A stretch of 5,288 bases of DNA from Planctomycetaceae bacterium (GTDB lineage Bacteria; Planctomycetota; Planctomycetia; Pirellulales; UBA1268): positions 1 through 5,288 of the forward strand of contig DNLZ01000513.1 of NCBI GenBank assembly GCA_003488325.1, read 5' to 3'. The notes under the pieces were generated by a model. That model did not search any database. It saw nothing but the letters and a program-made list of their open reading frames with translations, and was not told the DNA's origin. Below, in pieces: positions 1 to 5,288 of this stretch. Each line of letters starts with the position of its first letter. The first letter of the stretch is position 1. Both the position numbers and the translations under genes were made by a program.

Positions 1-2268
1 CGCGCGGCCACGGGCCGCCGCACGGTCGCGCCTCGCGGCGGCCATCTGCTGCTGCCGTTCCCGCTCGGCCGGCGCGATCATCGTGAGTGCCACCCGCCGC
101 CGCGCCTTGTCGAGCTCGAGGACCCAGACCCGGACGATCTGGCCGACGCTCACCACGTCGTGCGGGTCGCGCACGAACCGGCTCGACAGCTGGCTGATGT
201 GCACGAGCCCGCTGTCATGGAGTCCGATGTCCACGAACGCGCCGAAGTCGACGACGTTGAGGACGGAACCCATCAGCTCCATGCCCACCTCGAGATCCTC
301 GAGCTTGAGCACGCCCTTCTTGAAGAAGGGATGCGGCAGGTCCTCGCGGGGATCGCGGCCGGGCCGCGCCAGCTGCTCGACGATGTCCGCCAGGAGCAGC
401 CGGCCCACGCCGAGTTCCGTCGCCAGCGCGTCGAGATCGATCGGTGGCGGCCGGTCCGCCACCGCGTCCCCCGGCTGACGGTCGGCCAGATTCCCGATGC
501 TGCCGCCGAGACGATCGAGCACCCGCTCGGCGATCGCGTAACTCTCCGGGTGGATCCAGGTCGCGTCGAGCGGATTCGAGCCGCCGACGATCTTGAGGAA
601 GCCGACCGACTGCACGAAGGCGGCCTCGCCGAACCCCGGCACCTCGAGGAACTGCGCGCGGGACGTGAAGCGGCCGTGTGTTGTCCGCCACTCGTGGAGG
701 TTGCGCGCCGTGGCCTGATTGAGCCCCGACACGTGCCGGAGCAGGGCGGGGCTGGCGGTGTTGACGTCGACACCGACGTAGTTCACGCAGCTCTCGACGA
801 CGGCGTCGAGCGAGGCGAGGAGATGCCGCGCCTTGACGTCGTGCTGGTAGAGGCCGACGCCGATGCTCGCCGGGGCGATCTTCACGAGTTCCGAGAGCGG
901 ATCCTGCAGGCGGCGGCCGATCGAGATGGCGCTCCGCACGGCCGGGTCGTGGCTCGGCAGCTCCTCCTTGCCGTAGGGACTCGTGGAGTAGACGCTCGCA
1001 CCCGCCTCGTTGACGATGACGTAGCCGATGTCGAGTGACCGGAGTTCGCCCGCCATGAGTGCGGCGACGATCGACTCGGTCTCACGGCCGCCCGTGCCGT
1101 TGCCGATCGCGATCACCGTGCAGCCGTGCGTGGTGACGAGTTCGACGATCCGCTTCGTGGTCGCGTCGCGCTTCTCCTGCTTGCCGACGACGTGCAGCAC
1201 GGCGTGCTCGAGCGGGGTGCCGCACTCGTCGATCACCACCGCCTTGCACCCGCTCTTGAAGCCCGGGTCGAGCGCCAGCACGCGCCGCCCGGTGATCGGC
1301 GGCTGCAGCAGGAGATTGCGCAGGTTGCGGGCGAAGACCGTCACCGCGTGCTCCTCGCAGAAGTCGGTCATCTCACGGCGGATCTCGCGTTCCAGGCTCG
1401 GGAGCACGAGCCGCTGGAGGGAGTCCCGCACGCAGCCGCGCAGGAACTCCGCGTGGGGATGCCCGGCGGGCACCACGAGCGCCTCGGCGGCGGCCTGCAG
1501 GGCGTCGGCCGGGCCCTCGATGCGGACGCGGAGAAACTTCGCGCGCTCACCCCGGTTGATGGCGAGCACACGGTGCGGCGGGATCCGTCCGATCTGCTCG
1601 CTGAAGTCGAAATAGTCGCGATAGTGACGCTCGTCCTTCGACAGGGCCTTGCCTTCCCCCTCGACCCGCTGGCTGCGCAGCACGGCCGAACGCTCGAGGA
1701 TCTCACGCAGCCGTTGGCGAAGGTCCGCTCGTTCGCTGAACTCGTCGGCGATGATGTGACCGACGCCGAGCAGCACGTCGGCGACGCTCTTCACCTCGGC
1801 CGAGTCGTCGATGAAATCCGCCGCCCGGCGGTCGAGGTCGATGGCGGCCGGCTCCGCCGCGAGGATCTCCCGGGCCAGCGGCTCGAGCCGACGTTGGCGG
1901 GCGATCTCGGCGAGCGACAGCTTGCGTGGCTTGAAGGGGAGGTAGAGGTCCTCGAGCTGCTTCGGGCTGATGGCCGCCGCGATCGCATGCTCGATCTCGG
2001 GGGTGAGCTTGCCCTGTCCCTGGATCGTCCGCAGCACCGTCTGCTTGCGGTCGGCGAGTTGCCGGGCCCGGGCGACCGCTTCGGCGATCCGGCGGACGTC
2101 GTCCTCGTCCAGACCGCCCGTCTGGTCGCGGCGGTACCGGGTGATGAACGGCACCGTGTTGCCGGCGTCGAGCAGATGGATCGTCGCCTCGACGCCGCCC
2201 ACGGGGAGGCCGAGTCGCTGCGCGACCTGTCCGAGGTCGATGACGGCGGTGATCGCTGAGGCTGCCAT
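1..2268 (-). CDS. tex: Tex family RNA-binding transcription accessory protein (C-terminus cut by window edge)
   Basis: Tex is a conserved cytoplasmic nucleic-acid-binding protein linked to transcription, and it is related to eukaryotic Spt6. The minus-strand frame is open from ATG at 2268-2266 to base 1, giving 756 residues; family members are usually about 770-785, so only a short tail is missing. The N-terminal helical part carries LEDLYLPFKPRK (residues 105-116) and LAINRGERAKFL (235-246). The YqgF/RNase H-like domain starts at VLALDPGFKSGCK (330-342) and includes IAIGNGTGGRET (386-397) and NEAGASVYS (420-428). RRLQDPLSELVKI (452-464) and IGVGLYQHDV (469-478) follow. Helix-hairpin-helix repeats span about 497-565 and end near FLKIVGGSNPLD. 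An S1 RNA-binding domain occupies about 657-730 (GSVLNVVDFGAFVDIG, GLVHISQLS). The visible tail is rich in Gln, Ala and Arg. IAIGNGT is followed by GGRET, where my recollection of the common form is ASRET. The start matches the usual N-terminus, and no in-frame ATG lies upstream before 2400; the Shine-Dalgarno signal is weak. No frameshift was seen on a full read-through. Confidence 0.97.
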   Translation of the reverse strand, partial: MAASAITAVIDLGQVAQRLGLPVGGVEATIHLLDAGNTVPFITRYRRDQTGGLDEDDVRRIAEAVARARQLADRKQTVLRTIQGQGKLTPEIEHAIAAAISPKQLEDLYLPFKPRKLSLAEIARQRRLEPLAREILAAEPAAIDLDRRAADFIDDSAEVKSVADVLLGVGHIIADEFSERADLRQRLREILERSAVLRSQRVEGEGKALSKDERHYRDYFDFSEQIGRIPPHRVLAINRGERAKFLRVRIEGPADALQAAAEALVVPAGHPHAEFLRGCVRDSLQRLVLPSLEREIRREMTDFCEEHAVTVFARNLRNLLLQPPITGRRVLALDPGFKSGCKAVVIDECGTPLEHAVLHVVGKQEKRDATTKRIVELVTTHGCTVIAIGNGTGGRETESIVAALMAGELRSLDIGYVIVNEAGASVYSTSPYGKEELPSHDPAVRSAISIGRRLQDPLSELVKIAPASIGVGLYQHDVKARHLLASLDAVVESCVNYVGVDVNTASPALLRHVSGLNQATARNLHEWRTTHGRFTSRAQFLEVPGFGEAAFVQSVGFLKIVGGSNPLDATWIHPESYAIAERVLDRLGGSIGNLADRQPGDAVADRPPPIDLDALATELGVGRLLLADIVEQLARPGRDPREDLPHPFFKKGVLKLEDLEVGMELMGSVLNVVDFGAFVDIGLHDSGLVHISQLSSRFVRDPHDVVSVGQIVRVWVLELDKARRRVALTMIAPAERERQQQMAAARRDRAAARGRA

Positions 2269-2301
2269 CCGACTCGCGTCGCAGAACTCCGGACCCGGGG
2301 C

Positions 2302-2315
2302 GGACCGCACGGTCC
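2302..2315. repeat. 14-bp dyad GGACCG-CA-CGGTCC
   Basis: Two exact 6-bp arms surround a CA centre, 34 bp from the tex start codon and inside its predicted leader. The tight 2-bp spacing is poor for an RNA hairpin and better suited to a DNA operator bound by a dimer. No regulator can be named from the window. Confidence 0.3.
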
Positions 2316-2355
2316 ACCATCGGAGACATCCCGCACTGCGCCTCGTCGATCCGAC

Positions 2356-2374
2356 TCGCCCGGTCCCCGGGCGA
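2356..2374 (-). promoter_or_regulatory. Stable hairpin in the tex 5' leader
   Basis: TCGCCCGG (2356-2363) and CCGGGCGA (2367-2374) form a perfect 8-bp, mostly GC stem around a 3-nt loop. It lies within the predicted tex leader, about 88-106 nt before the start codon. No T-run follows on the minus strand, so it is not a classical intrinsic terminator. It may be a structural or regulatory leader element. Confidence 0.4.
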
Positions 2375-2410
2375 CCGGACGGGAAACTGGGCAACACAAC
2401 GCGTCCGTGC

Positions 2411-2466
2411 CCGACGGGGAATCTAGGGTGCCGGGCGAAGCCCTGTCAAACAGGGGCCGCCGTCGG
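2411..2466. repeat. 7-bp inverted repeat flanking the tex promoter
   Basis: CCGACGG (2411-2417) and its exact reverse complement CCGTCGG (2460-2466) bracket both promoter boxes of tex. Inside them lie the 6-bp hairpin CCCTGT-CAA-ACAGGG and the 4-bp hairpin GGGC-GAA-GCCC. The whole could fold as a branched structure in RNA or act as nested operator sites in DNA. The geometry is seen directly; any function is inference. Confidence 0.35.
2420..2449 (-). promoter_or_regulatory. Predicted sigma70-like promoter of tex
   Basis: On the minus strand a perfect -35 box TTGACA (2449-2444) is followed by an 18-bp spacer and a -10 box TAGATT (2425-2420), which matches TATAAT at four of six positions. Transcription would start near 2413, giving a leader of about 145 nt before the tex ATG. 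The -35 box lies inside the 15-bp dyad CCCTGTCAAACAGGG (2441-2455), and the spacer contains GGGC-GAA-GCCC (2433-2443). The two dyads share the bases 2441-2443. A dimeric regulator could bind here, but no such regulator is encoded in the window. Confidence 0.6.
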
Positions 2467-2498
2467 ATGCACACGCGATCCACGGACGGAGCGCGGCC

Positions 2499-2527
2499 TT
2501 GACGCCGTTGAACGCCCTGCCTATCTC
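2499..2527 (+). promoter_or_regulatory. Candidate promoter of the aminotransferase gene
   Basis: TTGACG (2499-2504, five of six matches to the -35 consensus) is followed after 17 bp by TATCTC (2522-2527, three of six matches to the -10 consensus). Transcription would start near 2534, leaving a leader of about 156 nt that contains the 2632-2650 hairpin. The -10 box is weak, so this is only the best visible candidate on the plus strand. Confidence 0.3.
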
Positions 2528-2631
2528 CCGCCGGCTTCGCGTTCGGCGACCGCCGTTGCAGGCGGGCGAATGGATTGGAGCGAGTCGCGTGCACGTGACG
2601 ATCACGACGACTGTGACAGGACGGCCGGTGA

Positions 2632-2650
2632 TGTCCGGTACGCCCGGACA
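2632..2650 (+). promoter_or_regulatory. Hairpin or dyad in the aminotransferase leader
   Basis: TGTCCGG (2632-2638) and CCGGACA (2644-2650) are exact reverse complements around the 5-nt loop TACGC. The element ends 25 nt before the GGAG ribosome-binding site and 39 nt before the start codon. It could be a leader stem that influences translation or an operator. There is no T-tract, so it is not a standard terminator. Confidence 0.35.
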
Positions 2651-2675
2651 GGTGTCGCCCTCTCGTCGTCTCATC

Positions 2676-2679
2676 GGAG
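2676..2679 (+). promoter_or_regulatory. Ribosome-binding site GGAG of the aminotransferase gene
   Basis: GGAG ends 10 nt before the ATG at 2690-2692. It decides the start: the same frame is open back to about 1970 through the non-coding gap and antisense to tex, but only the ATG at 2690 combines a good Shine-Dalgarno site with the expected N-terminus of the family. Confidence 0.65.
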
Positions 2680-2689
2680 TCTCCGCAGC

Positions 2690-3982
2690 ATGACCAGTCA
2701 TCCCAGCTCGCCCGAACTGCCGCTCGCCGCGTCCGACGCGCTCCTGCCGGCGGTGCCCCTGCTCGCACTCGATCGCCAGAACGCGCCGCTGCGCGACGAG
2801 ATCCGTGCGGCGCTCCAGCGGGTGTGCGACTCCGGGCGTTTCGTCCTCGGCCCCGACGTCGCGGACCTCGAGAAGGAACTCGGCGCCATCCTCGGCGTCC
2901 CCCACGTGATCGCCTGTGCCTCGGGCAGCGACGCGCTCCTGCTCGCGCTGATGGCCCTGGAGATCGGACCCGGGGACGAGGTCGTGCTGCCCAGCTACAC
3001 GTTTTTCGCGACCGCCAGCGCGGTGACGCGCCTCGGGGCCACCCCGATCTTCGCCGACATCGACGCCGCCACCTACCTCGTCGATCCCGCGGACGTGGCT
3101 CGGAAGATGAGCCGTCGGACGAAGGCGATCATTCCGGTGCACCTCTTCGGACGCACCGCCGACATGAACGCGCTCGCGGCGATCGCGCGAGGCGCCGGCG
3201 TGCCCATCGTCGAGGACGCGGCGCAGTCGATTCTCTCGACGTGGGATGGCCGGTGCTCCGGCGCGCTCGGCGACGTCGGCTGCTTCAGCTTCTATCCGAC
3301 GAAGAATCTCGGCGGCGCGGGCGACGGCGGCTTTCTCACGACGGCTCGCGACGACCTCGCCGCCGCGCTCCGGCTGCTGCGGGTGCATGGCATGGAGCCG
3401 CGGTACTACCACTCCCTCGTCGGCATCAACAGCCGGCTCGACTCGCTGCAGGCGGCGATCATCCGGGTGAAGCTGCCGCACCTCGACGCGTGGACGTCGG
3501 CCCGGCAGGTGAATGCCGCCCGCTACGACGCGCTCTTCGCGGAACGCGCCTTCGAGGGGTTCGTGGTGCCACCCGCCCAGGATGCCCGCAACCGCCACGT
3601 CTGGAACCAGTACGTCATCCGCGTGCCGGAGGGCCGGCGGGACGCGCTGCGGGCCCATCTCGGCCGCTGCGGCGTCGGTACCGAGATCTACTACCCCGTG
3701 CCGGTGCACCTGCAGGAGTGCTTCCGCGATCTCGGCTGGGGCAGGGGCGACCTTCCGGAGACGGAGCGAGCCGCCGAGGAGACGCTCGCCCTGCCGATTT
3801 TTCCCGAGCTCACACCGGCCGAGCAACGAACGGTCGTGGCGCGGATCGCCGAGTTCTTCGGCGCCGGAGCCCGCGACGCGACGGCCGCCGTGAAGGAGGC
3901 GCCGGCGGACACCGCGTCGAGCGTGCCGGCACCGCGGTTCCTCCGCCGCGTCGTGGGTCGCGCCGACGACGTCCGCTGCTGA
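2690..3982 (+). CDS. DegT/DnrJ/EryC1/StrS family PLP-dependent sugar aminotransferase
   Basis: This 430-residue fold-type I aminotransferase should transfer an amino group, normally from glutamate, to a keto sugar nucleotide, making an amino sugar for surface polysaccharide or glycan. Conserved blocks appear in order: VPLLALDRQNAPLRDEI (22-38), GRFVLGPDV, the cofactor-phosphate loop ASGSDALL (77-84), GDEVVLPSYTFFATA, VEDAAQS with the pyridine-nitrogen Asp176 and Gln179, FYPTKNLGGAGDGG with the Schiff-base Lys205, and GINSRLDSLQAA with Asn247 and Arg249. All catalytic positions are present. It resembles WbpE/WlbC-type 3-keto-sugar aminotransferases, but substrate cannot be fixed by eye, so no symbol is given. 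A 21-residue N-terminal stretch and a 40-residue Ala/Arg-rich tail (391-430) extend beyond the usual core. No other sugar-nucleotide or glycosyltransferase gene is in the window. It is divergent from tex and lies 82 bp upstream of top6A on the same strand. Confidence 0.93.
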   Translation: MTSHPSSPELPLAASDALLPAVPLLALDRQNAPLRDEIRAALQRVCDSGRFVLGPDVADLEKELGAILGVPHVIACASGSDALLLALMALEIGPGDEVVLPSYTFFATASAVTRLGATPIFADIDAATYLVDPADVARKMSRRTKAIIPVHLFGRTADMNALAAIARGAGVPIVEDAAQSILSTWDGRCSGALGDVGCFSFYPTKNLGGAGDGGFLTTARDDLAAALRLLRVHGMEPRYYHSLVGINSRLDSLQAAIIRVKLPHLDAWTSARQVNAARYDALFAERAFEGFVVPPAQDARNRHVWNQYVIRVPEGRRDALRAHLGRCGVGTEIYYPVPVHLQECFRDLGWGRGDLPETERAAEETLALPIFPELTPAEQRTVVARIAEFFGAGARDATAAVKEAPADTASSVPAPRFLRRVVGRADDVRC

Positions 3983-3986
3983 GGCG

Positions 3987-4000
3987 ACGCGGCGCCGCGT
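3987..4000. repeat. 14-bp perfect palindrome after the aminotransferase stop
   Basis: ACGCGGCGCCGCGT is an exact palindrome starting 5 bp after the aminotransferase stop codon. In RNA it could form a 5-bp stem with a 4-nt loop. No T-run follows, so it is not a convincing intrinsic terminator. It might protect the 3' end of the transcript, act as an operator for the next gene, or be a chance product of GC-rich DNA. Confidence 0.3.
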
Positions 4001-4016
4001 GCGGGGCGATGGCAGG

Positions 4017-4033
4017 GCGGGTAGGATTCCCGC
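4017..4033 (+). promoter_or_regulatory. Possible -10 region of top6A inside a dyad
   Basis: GCGGG (4017-4021) and CCCGC (4029-4033) flank TAGGATT. TAGGAT (4022-4027) matches the -10 consensus at four of six positions and would start transcription near 4034, about 30 nt before the top6A ATG at 4065. No recognisable -35 box lies 16-18 bp upstream, so the call is tentative. If correct, top6A can be transcribed independently of the aminotransferase. Confidence 0.3.
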
Positions 4034-4064
4034 GTCGTTCCGCCTCGCCCCTCGGGTGCCGCCG

Positions 4065-5207
4065 ATGTCCACGAAGCCGAAGCGTGCCGCCAAGACCGCC
4101 GTCGGATCGCTCCCTCCCGTCGATCAGAAGACCCGCCGCCTGATCGTGAACCTGGCCGACGAGGTGTCCACGGCCGCGGAGAAGCGGCGCGATCCGCACC
4201 TCGACATCCCGGCCCGCAGCCTCTCGAACGTGCGCTTCAACAAGGCGCGCAAGATCATCGAGATGGGCGGGCAGCGGAACCGTCGTCAGCTCTTCAACCT
4301 CTCCCAGGCGAAGAGCTACATGCAGACGCTGCTCGTGGCGACGGGGTGCAAGCAGCTCATCGAGCAGCAGAAGACCACGAGCATCCGAGGTCTCTACTAT
4401 CTGCTCAAGCACACGATCGAGGGCACGCGCGAGGAGACCTTCGCCACGCAGGAGGAGTGCGACCCGATCATCGAGGATCTGGAGGTGACGCTCGAGAGCC
4501 TCCGCGAGGAGCTTCACGTCTACGCGAGCAACCGGGGCGGCATGGTGGGGCCGATCACGCTCGTCGATTCGGGCGACGAGATCGACTGCTCCCGGATGGG
4601 ATCCGGCGGCTACTCGATCCCGTCGATCGTGGAGGCCGACGTCATCCGCTTCAAGTCGTGCGACGCGAAGTTCATCCTCCACGTCGAGAAGGACACGGTG
4701 TGGCGGCGCTTCAACGAGGACAAGTTCTGGCGGAAGCATTCCTGCCTGCTCACGCATGGCGGTGGTCAGCCGCCTCGCGGTGTGCGGCGGATGCTCTACC
4801 GGCTCCATCACGAACTGAAGCTGCCCGTCTACTGCCTGCTCGACAACGATCCCTGGGGCTACTACATCTACTCGGTGCTCAAGCAGGGCTCGATCAACCT
4901 GGCCTATGAGTCGAAGCGCATGGCGATCCCCGAGGCGCGGTTTCTCGGGCTGCGCAGCCGCGACTACGGGCGATGCAAGCTCTCGCAGAGCGTCCAGATC
5001 GCGCTGTCCGACACCGACATCAAGCGGGCGAAGCAGATCGCGGCCTACCCGTGGTTCGCAGGCAAGAAGGCCTGGCAGAAGGAGATCGAGACGATGCTCG
5101 CCAACGGGTTCAAGCTCGAGGTCGAATCGCTGATCTCGAAGGACATCAGTTACGTGACCGACACGTACACGCCCGAGCGGCTGTCCGAGGCTGACTGGCT
5201 GGATTAG
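4065..5207 (+). CDS. top6A: DNA topoisomerase VI subunit A (Top6A/Spo11 family)
   Basis: The product (380 residues, the usual Top6A length) is the DNA-cleaving subunit of a type IIB topoisomerase. In the family an A2B2 complex with the ATPase Top6B makes a double-strand break, passes a second duplex and reseals. The N-terminal winged-helix (CAP-like) domain contains IPARSLSNV (48-56) and the catalytic block TTSIRGLYYLLKHT (104-117); Tyr112, second of the pair, is the expected nucleophile by analogy with Spo11. QEECDPIIEDLE and MGSGGYSIPSIVE (178-190) follow. The Toprim domain has Glu208 in LHVEKDTVW, GGGQPPRGVRR (232-242), and Asp260/Asp262 in LLDNDPWGYYIYS, so the metal-binding set is complete. 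It ends in ADWLD before TAG. The frame also opens from GTG at 3999, but that adds 21 Arg/Pro-rich residues, unlike the family and overlapping the possible promoter, so ATG 4065 is preferred; Shine-Dalgarno is weak at both. No top6B is adjacent within the window. Confidence 0.95.
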   Translation: MSTKPKRAAKTAVGSLPPVDQKTRRLIVNLADEVSTAAEKRRDPHLDIPARSLSNVRFNKARKIIEMGGQRNRRQLFNLSQAKSYMQTLLVATGCKQLIEQQKTTSIRGLYYLLKHTIEGTREETFATQEECDPIIEDLEVTLESLREELHVYASNRGGMVGPITLVDSGDEIDCSRMGSGGYSIPSIVEADVIRFKSCDAKFILHVEKDTVWRRFNEDKFWRKHSCLLTHGGGQPPRGVRRMLYRLHHELKLPVYCLLDNDPWGYYIYSVLKQGSINLAYESKRMAIPEARFLGLRSRDYGRCKLSQSVQIALSDTDIKRAKQIAAYPWFAGKKAWQKEIETMLANGFKLEVESLISKDISYVTDTYTPERLSEADWLD

Positions 5208-5233
5208 CCGCCAGGAGCGGTCAACTCGCCCAA

Positions 5234-5266
5234 CCGGCGTGGGGTCGTCCCATACCATCTCGCCGG
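5234..5266 (+). other. Imperfect hairpin downstream of top6A
   Basis: CCGGCG (5234-5239) pairs exactly with CGCCGG (5261-5266). Stacked inside, TGGG (5240-5243) pairs with CCCA (5249-5252), leaving an 8-nt bulge on the 3' side. The structure begins 27 nt after the top6A stop. It lacks a T-run, so it is at best a Rho-dependent or 3'-end-stabilising element. The rest of the final 81 bases shows no gene that I can support. Confidence 0.2.
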
Positions 5267-5288
5267 ACGTTCGCTGCGCCCATCCTGG

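Larger units (their letters stand above)
2269..2689. other. Divergent intergenic regulatory region between tex and the aminotransferase gene
   Basis: This 421-bp gap separates two genes that point away from each other. No protein family is recognisable in any frame, and I see no tRNA or rRNA. It holds a good promoter facing left, a weaker one facing right, and many short perfect inverted repeats. Those not listed separately are CGTGA-CGA-TCACG at 2594-2606, an outer CCCGCC/GGCGGG pair at 2527-2532 and 2561-2566 enclosing CGGC-GACC-GCCG at 2544-2555, and GGGC-GAA-GCCC at 2433-2443. GC-rich DNA gives many such arms by chance, so only the longest deserve weight. Confidence 0.7.

Noticed and set aside
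160..2259. Long plus-strand open frames (292 and 377 residues) opposite tex
   Set aside because: They are antisense shadows of a fully conserved Tex reading frame in GC-rich DNA and show no recognisable domain of their own.
2441..2455. CCCTGT-CAA-ACAGGG as an intrinsic terminator
   Set aside because: No T-run follows on either strand, and it lies between divergent genes where no transcript needs to end; the embedded TTGACA favours a promoter role.
1970..2689. N-terminal extension of the aminotransferase frame back to 1970
   Set aside because: It would run antisense through tex and through the intergenic promoters. The family N-terminus and the GGAG site support the ATG at 2690.
2499..2693. 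64-residue plus-strand frame starting at TTG 2499
   Set aside because: It begins on the candidate -35 box, uses a rare start without a clear Shine-Dalgarno site, and has no recognisable content; only its last 20 codons from ATG 2631 were kept as a weak possibility.
3999..4064. GTG start at 3999 for top6A
   Set aside because: The 21 added residues are Arg/Pro-rich and unlike the family N-terminus, and they overlap the TAGGAT dyad. ATG 4065 gives the usual length.
2423..4093. 556-residue minus-strand frame across the gap and the aminotransferase gene
   Set aside because: It lies antisense to a gene with every family motif intact, spans the promoter region and has Arg/Gly-rich low-complexity composition typical of a shadow frame.
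3810..5258. 482-residue minus-strand frame opposite top6A
   Set aside because: It is the antisense shadow of top6A. Its composition reflects codon-position bias, and no protein family is visible.
1..5288. CRISPR array, tRNA, rRNA, insertion sequence or attachment site
   Set aside because: No regularly spaced repeats, no cloverleaf-like or rRNA-like sequence, and no transposase or integrase motifs were seen on either strand.

Overview
The window is GC-rich and densely coding, and looks like a bacterial chromosome. It holds three protein genes. A nearly complete tex gene lies on the minus strand and runs off the left edge. A divergent 421-bp regulatory gap follows. Then come two plus-strand genes: a DegT/DnrJ/EryC1/StrS-family sugar aminotransferase and a full-length homologue of DNA topoisomerase VI subunit A (Top6A/Spo11 family). 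Tex is a mainly bacterial housekeeping protein, whereas topoisomerase VI is mainly archaeal and plant and is patchy in bacteria. The base composition, modest Shine-Dalgarno signals and this gene mix would suit a planctomycete or a similar bacterium. That is inference; no marker gene in the window fixes the lineage.

Region by region. Positions 1-2268 (minus) encode 756 residues of Tex, from the N-terminal helical domain through the YqgF-like, helix-hairpin-helix and S1 domains; only the extreme C-terminus is missing. Positions 2269-2689 are non-coding. They contain a good sigma70-like promoter facing tex (TTGACA, 18-bp spacer, TAGATT), a weaker candidate facing the aminotransferase, and an unusual density of short perfect inverted repeats. 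Positions 2690-3982 (plus) encode the aminotransferase, with a clear Shine-Dalgarno sequence and an intact PLP lysine. Positions 3983-4064 are a short gap with a 14-bp palindrome and a TAGGAT box in the loop of a 5-bp dyad, suggesting that the next gene has its own promoter. Positions 4065-5207 (plus) encode Top6A, with the catalytic Tyr pair and the complete Toprim Glu/Asp-x-Asp set. The last 81 bases hold one imperfect hairpin and no supportable gene.

The three genes do not form an obvious pathway. Tex is an RNA-binding transcription accessory factor. The aminotransferase probably makes an amino sugar nucleotide for surface polysaccharide. Top6A is the DNA-cleaving half of a type IIB topoisomerase that normally needs the ATPase subunit Top6B. 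No top6B is visible beside it, and this is the most interesting point in the window.
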